DNA from: Cavenderia fasciculata
Lineage: Eukaryota; Evosea; Eumycetozoa; Acytosteliales; Cavenderiaceae
DNA: 64,000 nucleotides
Assembly (NCBI RefSeq): GCF_000203815.1
Contig: NW_004457729.1
Location: 3,844,674-3,908,673 of the forward strand
Direction of reading: 5' to 3'
Shown here: positions 56,302 to 64,000 of the stretch, in pieces
Layout: each line of letters starts with the position of its first letter
How positions within the stretch are numbered: the first letter of the stretch is position 1
The notes under the pieces: model-generated
Databases searched by the model: none
What the model was told of the DNA's origin: nothing
What the model saw: the letters and a program-made list of their open reading frames with translations, nothing else
Translations under genes and position numbers: made by a program

Positions 56302-58299
56302 GACTACAGTTTACTATCTCTCCTTGTATATCTCTTTTCGTAAACAGAAACAAAACTATTAACCCTCCTTACACACTCACAACAACAAACATGCCTTCTG
56401 TTTGTATGGTGCGATTGAGGTTACACGTGCAAACAAGCACCCTGATCAGCAGTTACAAAAAAACTTTTATAACAATGATTAATCTGATCATTCCCAATTG
56501 CGTCATTGTATTCTTTTTAGTAATAACAATAACAGCAACAATAATCAATCAAAGAATAATAGCGATAGATTGATTGTTGTTGACGGAACGGATAGATTCA
56601 TTCACAAATTCGACAAAACGATTCATCATCATTCGTACCCACCAAGCTTGCAACTACGACGGGTAGTTTCATGATGACGATGATGGTGGTGTGATGATCA
56701 ACATGTTATATTCTATTCAAACTCTAAACTACCAACTCGTTCTTCCTGAAATGACGAGAGCGTAGAGTAGTTGGGGAAGAACGATTGAATGAGTTAACAA
56801 TACATCAAGTATTTCGTCAAAATTATCGAAATAGTTATAATAGTATTGGTAATAGTATGGTATCAATAGTTGTAAGTTGATAAAAGACGTAAACAACAAA
56901 ACACTTCTTTTCAAACACTTTTGTAGGTGATCAACCAAACGATCACCAAAACACTTTTACACCACACTCACACACACACATTCGATCAAACAGTACTACT
57001 ACTCTACGCTGTTGTTGTTGTTTAAACAACACCACTCACACAAAACACACAACAAATAATTGTTGTATCGAAACGACGATGATGCCAACACACACACCCA
57101 GCGTTGTCGTCATATGGTTTATATCTAAAGATCACTACTACTTTTAATCTACCCAGTTCTCAAAATATTAGTCGTCGTGCATAGCATACTATAAGCAGTT
57201 TACCCTCCTGCTATTTATGTGTATGCTTTTAACAACCTTAACATCACCTCTTCCCCCCACCCCAGAGTGATGTCGCACCATCACCCGCGTTACATTACTC
57301 CCACGAATTCAACAATGGTTTGCATGCATGAATGCTGTTTGATCAATCGGTCACCATCCATCCAATTTCTTGAAATATCTATCCCTCACTCTCCTCACAT
57401 ATTCAAAATATTTTATATGTTGGTGATAGTTGGTGATGGTAGCAAAAGAATAATAAGAAGAAGAAGAAGAATAAGAGCTGTTGCAGCAGCAATACATAGA
57501 TACATGGTGAGAGTGGATAACAACAACAATACAAAATGATATCATTTTTAAACTACATATGATTCTATGATCTGCCAGGAGTGTGTTAATTATAGCATCA
57601 TTGTTTAGATGTTTCATTTGTGAGAGTCCAATTGACTTGATTTATACAAAGCCAAATATAACAGGCAGGTGCAGTCCCCCTTGAATGGTGGCGTTAAACG
57701 CAAATTGTTGATGCTGATCAACAATAGGATCATGCGGTAGATGATGGATCGTTTGGTTGGTAGGTAGGTGAGATGATGATGCTAATTGCATGAACAGCAG
57801 CAACCAGCAGCAGCAGCAGCAGCAGCAGCGGGTAAACTTGTTTATTAATAGGAACAAAATCCAACTCCCAACTACCTCCAACAACAACATTTAAGTAGTA
57901 GTGCAAGAATCGTACGTATTATTAGTTTTACTCATCCTACTACTCCTAGTCATAATTTATAGTATATTTATTTATAGAGTGTTAATTTCAATCAATCAAT
58001 CAATCAAATAATTTATCAATCTCCATCTCCAATAATAATAATAATAAAATCAAATAATTATAATATTAACTTGCAAGTCAGTTCAACCTTACCATCAATA
58101 CAATTTAGTCCCATTTAGAAAAAGTTTAAGTAAAATCTCTTTTTTTTTTCTTAAACTTGTTTTATTTGTAAATCTCTAAATATTAGAAATATATAACTCT
58201 AAATTAAAATTCATTAACAATTTCCTATCCCCTCAAAAAAAAAACAATACAACTATTGATCGTATTCCTCTGAAATTCAATTCAAAAATTAATACAATC
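56302..58299 (+). other. Long upstream region of the 58.3-kb gene with CA-rich elements
   Basis: About 2.0 kb without a supportable gene, the longest gap in the window. It contains CAC/ACAC-rich blocks at 56965-57055 and ACACACACCCAGC at about 57089-57101, which resembles the G-box (GBF) motif of dictyostelid developmental genes read on the other strand. Also present are a CCCC-rich patch at 57253-57266, a CAG/CTG tract at 57796-57828 and a T/A-rich leader. Such long promoters are common for developmental regulators. Confidence 0.45.
57796..57828 (+). repeat. CAG repeat tract
   Basis: About ten CAG units, with two interruptions at the start, in noncoding DNA upstream of the 58.3-kb gene. Gives poly-Cys/Leu type ORFs that are not genes. 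Confidence 0.9.
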
Positions 58300-59800
58300 A
58301 TGATGCAACAACCTCCATCAATATCCATATCGTTCCAACCTCATTCCCTCTTGTACCATCATCAGTCATTTCCACCTCTTCGAACCTTTCATCAAAACCA
58401 AAATAACCAAAATTTGAATAATCCAAACAACAATAATCAAAATCATCACGATCATCCATTTAACAATAATATTAATAATATTTATAATTATTCCAATCCA
58501 ATCATTTCCAATAATAATTTTAAAATCCAATTACCTTCACTTCAAACATTATTAAAAGATGGTTTCCAACAATGGAATTTACCAACTCTAAATAATAATA
58601 ATAATGGTGGTTTTTCAACATCACCATCAACTTCACCAACCTCTTCACCAAGCTATGTACCATCAACTTTACCATTAAACAACAGCTATTCATCGTTTTT
58701 AACAAATGTAGCTGCCGTTCCAGTTCACGTTCCAATTCACGTTCCAATTCACGTTCCAATTCCAACCATTACAACCACTCAAGTAGCATCGGTTAAAAAT
58801 CTAATCCTCGAAGACTCTTATGACAGCATCAACAGTAACAGCAATAGTTTTGATCACCTCCAACCACAACAAGTCTATCCAATTACAAATACAAGTAATA
58901 GTAGTAGTCCAAGCCTTGGATCTGAATCACCAGAACCAACCACTCCAGCGAATCACAAACAAGTTGGAACCCTTTTCAAGAGAAAACCAAGACTAGTCTA
59001 CATCAACATGATTGACAGTTACTTGGAACAAAAAAATTCAAAGGATATTCATTTTAATGGTATTGTTATTCCAGTACTAAGTGAATCAGTTGCTATTCAA
59101 CCTGAAAATTGTATTCGTATGTTTTTTTTAAATATTTACAACAATCCCAACTCTTTTTTTTATTTATATATTTATATGTATATTTTTATTATATTTTTAT
59201 TATATATTTATTTATTGTATAGATGGTAGTATCCATTTTGTAGTATTAAATAAAGAGGAAATTAAACTTGAACCTCAAAGAACTCGTACATGTGCAGAGA
59301 ATCGTTGGGCTCAAGTTGGAGGAACCCAAAGAATATTTTATGATGATATCATTGGTTATCAACGAACTTTTATTATCGAGGGATCCAGTGGCAAGGAGAG
59401 ACTATTGGAATATGTCAAGCCAAAAGGATGTAAAAATGTGTCAAAGACCGTCTATGAACAACCAGGTTATTTGGATCAAGACCATCCCTATGTATTACTT
59501 AGACACTATCTCGACGATAAACGATCAAAGAAGAAATCATCTCCATCATCTCCATCTGAGAATTCACCAAATTCACCAAATTCACCAAAATCAACTCCAA
59601 GATTATCAACCTCACCGTCGAATAATAATAATAATAATATTTCCAACAACATCAACAACAAATCACCATCCAAAGATCATAATAATAATAATAATAATGG
59701 TGGTGATAGTAATACCACTAATACTGGTAGTACAAAAAAGAATGTTTATTACAAAAACATTGCCCGATTTAGAAAACCATATGCTAAAAACAATGATTGA
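58300..59800 (+). CDS. Putative nuclear regulator with Asn/Ser-rich flanks, 2 exons
   Basis: Exons 58300-59116 and 59223-59800 join in frame to 464 residues. The N-terminal 220 residues are Asn/Ser/Pro/Gln-rich with a small repeat (VPIHVPIHVPI). A compact folded core spans about 225-365, across the intron: FKRKPRLVYINMIDSYLEQK, DIHFNGIVIPVLSESVAIQP, SIHFVVLNKEEIKLEPQRTR, CAENRWAQVGGTQRIFYDD and GYQRTFIIEGSSGKERLLEY. A Ser/Pro/Asn tail follows, with FRKPYA at the end. The layout, low-complexity flanks around a core with basic and aromatic residues, fits transcription factors of the CudA type in dictyostelids, but this is inference from style, not from a matched signature. A 2-kb upstream region supports a developmentally regulated gene. 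Confidence 0.55.
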
Positions 59801-60511
59801 TTTGTTTAATAGCATAGACCTAATAATTTTTTAATTATTTGCCCCCCTTAACCCTTAACCCTAGCCTAACCCCCTAAAACCCCTAAAAACCTTAGTACTT
59901 AAACTAAAAATTAATTCTATTTAAATAAACCAAGAAAGAAGACTCCCAATAGTAATAATAATATTAATAATAATAATAATAATATCACAATTTTAAATAG
60001 ATTTTTGTTTTTTACAATGATGATGACGGTGAAGGTGATGTAATCATTAATCTTTTTGTAGTGATGTGTAAGATCACATTACCACCTCATCAACATCGTT
60101 CGAGTGCATTTGATTATTCTAATTTCTCATTTATCTGTGAATATTCTTTATTAATAAAGATGTAATATTGTTAATTAAAGAAATCAGGTGATATGATATC
60201 TATGTGTAACCAAACACAATAATAAAAATAACCCAATAATGATTATAAAATTTGTTGTTATGGAGGACGTAAAGTTGAACTGTCCACTGCACTCTGTTTT
60301 TGGAGTCCAAGAAAGAGATGGGGATAAAAAAGGCAATTTTGTGTAATTTATTTTTATTGTAATCAAATAATAATAAAAGCAAGCAACATTGTATTATTAA
60401 TAATCACAAAAAAACAAACAAACAAACAAACTTTTATATACTATAGCTACTATATATACTATATATTACAACTCATTCAATCAACATAATCAACTTTCAA
60501 TCTAATCAATC
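59801..60511 (+). other. Intergenic region with telomere-like tract
   Basis: About 710 nt between tandem genes. At 59842-59892 lies a C-rich tract: CCCCCCTTAACCCTTAACCC, then CTAGCCTAACCCC and CTAAAACCCCTAAAAACC, standing out from AT-rich surroundings. The rest is AT-rich with GATGA repeats near 60016-60034 and AAAC repeats near 60409-60430. No gene seen. Confidence 0.6.
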
Positions 60512-62699
60512 ATGTCATTATATAAACCAGATGATGCAGTACGTGTTTTAAAGGAGTTTTGGAGAAAGGATCCTAAATCATGTGTAAAGATATTGCTTAC
60601 TTGTTCGTATCTATTGACTACTGTCATTGTGAAAAAGTATAAATCAATCACACCTGCAAATGCAATCTTGGAATTAGATTTTGATCTATTGGAAGTTGTT
60701 ACTGTAAGTTTCAAACTAATTAATAATCATAATTATACATACCTCATACTAATCAATCTATCTTTCCCCCTTCTTCTTGCTTTATATTTAGACTCGACCA
60801 AACAAGATTGAACAATTATTCCATCCAAATACAATCTATTTCTATGATATTATCAATTACATCAATCATGCAAGTGGTGATGCCAAGGTAAAAGCATTGA
60901 TTTGTAGATTATCAGACAAGGCTCATCTCTCTCTTGCAATGATTCAAGAGCTGAGACAAGCTATTCTCAACTTTAGAGCCAAAGGAAAACACACTGTAGT
61001 CTATTCCGAATCATTTGGTGAACTTTCAAATTCAATTGGTTCTTATTATCTTGCTACTGCTTTCAAGTATGTTTTAGTATAACAAATATAAATATTGGTT
61101 TTGAATTAATTAATCATTCATTTCTTTCTTTTTTAGTGAAATTTATATTCCACAATGTGGAGCAGTTGGATTGGTATCATTTAGTAGTGATCAATCATTT
61201 ATTAAAAAGACATTGGACAAGCTTGGAATTACTGCTGAATTTTTCAAGAGAAAAGAGTACAAGTCGGCTGCTGATCCATTGACAGAGGAAAAGTTGACCG
61301 ATTCCAACAGAGAGAGTCTTACTGCTCTTTTGGGTGATATCCTCAATCAAATGTACCAAGGTATTGCCAAGGAAAGAAATTTAGGAATGGATCAACTTTT
61401 AAATATCATCTCTAATGGTCCATATAGTTCAAACAAAGCTGTTGAATTAAATTTGGTAAGAAAAATTAAAAGAAAAAGAAACTATGAAAATCAATAGAGT
61501 TTCTAACTATTTCTATTTATTTCTAAATTTAGGTAAATGGAACAAAATATTTAAATGAAACATATGAACATTTAAAGAAAAAGATGGAAGAGGATCATAA
61601 AAAGAAACCAACTTTACTTTATTTGACCAAATACATGTCTACCAAACCACACCCCTATTCACAAAAGAGTAAGCATCAATTTGCATTGATCAATTTGGAG
61701 GGTGCCATTTACCGTGGTCAATCAACCGACCCTATGCATGGTGGTCCAAGCATTGGATCAGAGACTGTCAGCTTGGCATTGAGAGCAGCCACATTGGACA
61801 AGAACATCAAGGCGATCGTGTTGGTTGTCAATAGTCCCGGTGGATCATACATTGCATCGGATTTGATTCACCACGAGATTGAACTTGCCAAAAAGGCTGG
61901 TAAAAAGGTGGTGGTTCATATGGGCCAATTTGCAGCATCGGGTGGTTACTTTATCGCTTGTAATGCCGATAGAATCGTTGCATTGCCTGGTACCATTACA
62001 GGTAGCATTGGTGTGTTGGCTGGTAAGTTCAACACCAAACCCATGTGGGAAAAGATTGGTGTCACATACGACATGATCAATCTCAACAACAATGACAAGC
62101 ACGGCGACAATGACAATAGCACCTTTTACTCTGCTCTCCATCCATACAACAAGGTGCAACGTGATGCCATGAACGACTTTTTAGACTATATCTATGGTGA
62201 CTTTACATCAAAGGTTGCTGCCGGTCGTACACTGACAGCTGCCCAAGTCGAAGATGTTGCTCGTGGTCGTGTTTGGACTGGTAACCAAGCTCTCGATAGA
62301 AAGTTGGTCGACAAGATTGGCAGTCTCAATGATGCCATCAATGAGGCCAAGACTCTTTGTGGATTAAAAGAGACTGACAAGTTACAGATTGTTGAATTCC
62401 CAAAGGAGAGTCTCCTCAAGAAACTCCTTTCATCTGGCTCACCCTACAACTCTGAGGAAGCCAATAAAAAGGGAAGCAACAATGCTGAAACCTCTGCAGC
62501 CGGTGGATTCATCTCTAGTGTTGTTCATGCCTGCAAGTCAATCTCTACCATCTTTACTATTGTCCAATCTGCCATCGTCAATCAATCCAATAATTCCACC
62601 AACGTCATTTTAGGTAGTTCAAATAATCAATTTTCAACTTTATTATCTCAACAAAATCAATCTTTTGCTCAATGTTCAATTGATCCAGTCTTGTTTTAA
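60512..62699 (+). CDS. Signal peptide peptidase SppA (protease IV type), 4 exons
   Basis: Exons 60512-60703, 60792-61066, 61137-61455 and 61533-62699 join in frame to 650 residues. Two SppA-type ClpP-like domains are present. The Lys general base is in RKEYKSAADP (K198) and the Ser nucleophile in FAASGGYFIACNADRI (S398), the same order as bacterial 67-kDa SppA, with the further motif PGTITGSIGVLAGKF. An N-terminal membrane segment of bacterial SppA is not obvious; ILLTCSYLLTTVIV near residues 28-41 could serve. The C-terminal 130 residues (NSEEANKKGSNNAETSAAGG on) are amoeba-specific. SppA degrades membrane peptides left from signal peptides; eukaryotic copies are chloroplast- or mitochondrion-like. 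The likely source is bacterial or plastid-type, seen in several amoebae. The catalytic dyad is complete. Confidence 0.92.
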
Positions 62700-63136
62700 A
62701 AAAAAAAGAAAACAAAAACAAATATATATAAATCAAATCAAAACCATATAATAAATAATTAATCTTTTTTGTTTTTTAAAAAATATTTTGATAGAATAAA
62801 CATTATTGTTATTCTATTTTCTCGGTTTTATTATTATTATTATTTGTATTTTTCTTTTTTATATCTATCTATAAATAATAACTTTTCTACTACTATCTAT
62901 ATCTATATTATGATTATTATTAATGTTTTGTTCTAAGGGATTGTTTTTTTTGAAAATATTTATAAATTATGGGGTTTTGGGAGTTTTGTTGTTTCCAACT
63001 ATTAATGTAATGTATGTTGTCTCTGATCAAAAAAAAAAAAAAAGATATATATAGTTATCTTTTTTTTTTTTGATGTTTTTTTTTTATCTAGATATTTTTT
63101 AATTATTATTATTATTAATTATTATTATTCGTTGTT
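62700..63136. other. Gap between convergent SppA and BRSK-like genes
   Basis: 437 nt of 3' flank DNA with long A and T runs (62699-62720, 63028-63044, 63058-63084) and AATAAA-like stretches. No gene seen. Confidence 0.5.
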
Positions 63137-64000
63137 TTAAAGGAACAATTGTTCAATTGAGTTTGTGAAATTGGTAAATCTATTTTGAGAACCAGATTTT
63201 TGAACAATATGAATTCGACTAGTTGAAGATGACGGTGAAATGTGTTGAGGTGGAGCAGATTCTACATCAATTTCACATTCGAATGGGGTATTGTTGCTGT
63301 CGCCGTTTGAAATGGATTTGATAAAGTAAGAAAGGCCACCTCCATTGTGGGCATTCTTGTCTCTCATTGTCCATTCCATACCTTGTTTGGAGAAAATCTT
63401 TTCCAAGTTTACTACAATTAAGGAGCTGTCAATCTTGGTCTCTACCACACATCTACAATTGGCGGTGGTGGTGGTGGTAGATGAAGCGGCAGCAGAAGAA
63501 GAGGGAGAAGTGGAAGAAGTGGAAGAGGTGGAAGACGCAGATGAAGCGGTAGAGGCACCCGATTGATGAGAAGAGGATGAGCCCTTTCCGCCATTCTTGC
63601 CATTCTCCTTTCCAGAGTTGGTACCATCACCATTCTTTGAGAAAAAGTAAGAGAACCAAGATTTTTTAGGACTAGACCCAATGATGGGAGAGTTGGATGG
63701 CTGTTCGCGCTCGCTCAACTTTAACTTTCTAACCTTGCTAGTGATCTCGACTGGCGAAGAAACCTTGCCACGATGAGACATGGTTGGAGAGGTGGCGGGA
63801 TTGGTCGATGCCGTCATACTGCCTCTGCGTTGGACCGGTTGATGGTGGTCGTCAACAAGCTTGGGTGATGGTGCTGGCATACCAGTGCTCAAAGATAGTT
63901 GATGTGGTTGTTGTGGTTGCTTATCAGACACGGAAATGGAAATAGGTGAAACATTTCCATTTTGGTGTTGTTGCATATGATGTTGTTGTAATGCCTGTTT
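63137..64000 (-). CDS. BRSK/SAD-like protein kinase, C-terminal part only, continues off right edge
   Basis: The minus-strand frame ends at 63137 and is open to the window edge at 64000, where the text is still Gln/His-rich (ALQQHH). Visible is a Ser/Pro/Thr-rich linker, then SSPKKSWFSYFFSKNG, like the SPKKSWFGNF block that begins the C-terminal KA1-like domain of BRSK/SAD kinases. A Ser/Gly insert, then CRCVVETKIDSSLIVVNLEK and a final FTNFTNSIEQLFL, which matches the VVETIQAQLL-type end of BRSK. The kinase domain itself lies outside the window. BRSK/SAD kinases act in polarity and growth control. An AMPK-related or other KA1 kinase is the alternative. Confidence 0.6.
   Translation of the reverse strand, partial: KQALQQHHMQQHQNGNVSPISISVSDKQPQQPHQLSLSTGMPAPSPKLVDDHHQPVQRRGSMTASTNPATSPTMSHRGKVSSPVEITSKVRKLKLSEREQPSNSPIIGSSPKKSWFSYFFSKNGDGTNSGKENGKNGGKGSSSSHQSGASTASSASSTSSTSSTSPSSSAAASSTTTTTANCRCVVETKIDSSLIVVNLEKIFSKQGMEWTMRDKNAHNGGGLSYFIKSISNGDSNNTPFECEIDVESAPPQHISPSSSTSRIHIVQKSGSQNRFTNFTNSIEQLFL

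Overview
The window is nuclear DNA of a dictyostelid social amoeba. Evidence: AT-rich intergenic DNA full of AAT, CAA and AAAC microsatellites; short AT-rich introns that almost all run from GTATGT or GTAAGT to TTTAG; long Asn, Gln and Ser tracts inside otherwise conserved eukaryotic proteins; and members of amoeba-type F-box and ankyrin-like families. Species cannot be fixed from sequence alone. No bacterial, organellar or viral segment was recognised.

Layout. 0-10 kb: a partial hotdog thioesterase, a UbiA prenyltransferase, a small secreted protein, a LARP1 orthologue (La motif plus DM15) and a six-exon TMEM181/Wntless-like membrane protein. 9.7-17 kb: a P-loop ATPase with a possible mitochondrial presequence, a LAMMER (CLK) kinase with a long low-complexity N-terminus, and the first of four ankyrin-like proteins sharing the same N-terminal motif. 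17.8-23.2 kb: an NDRG protein, a histone stem-loop-binding protein (SLBP) and an alpha/beta hydrolase. The NDRG-SLBP gap holds a long imperfect hairpin and two E2F-like sites. 24.1-30.4 kb: a tRNA-Ala, a 170-bp tandem duplication starting at its 3' end, and a tandem array of three importin-5-like units: a relic, a copy with a damaged 5' end, and a copy lacking the middle of the protein.

30.9-36.8 kb is a worn region: tRNA-Thr, another ankyrin-like gene, a decayed acidic-protein gene, an unexplained open frame and tRNA-His. 36.8-47.4 kb: RIO1 kinase, an unknown amoeba protein, an ankyrin gene, an unknown gene with a truncated relic of itself 1.1 kb beyond its end, a pair of decayed cofilin-like copies between them, and a GAYP-repeat EF-hand protein. 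47.5-56.3 kb: the fourth ankyrin-like protein, SCO1, three F-box-type genes and a GNAT acetyltransferase. 58.3-64 kb: a gene with a long upstream region (perhaps a nuclear regulator), an SppA-type signal peptide peptidase, and the C-terminal part of a BRSK/SAD-like kinase running off the right edge.

No operon-like system is present, as expected for a eukaryote. The repeated theme is local duplication followed by decay (importin-5, cofilin and the 43-46 kb gene), partly close to tRNA genes. Apparent frameshifts in three genes sit at or next to homopolymers, so assembly error must be weighed against real pseudogenes.
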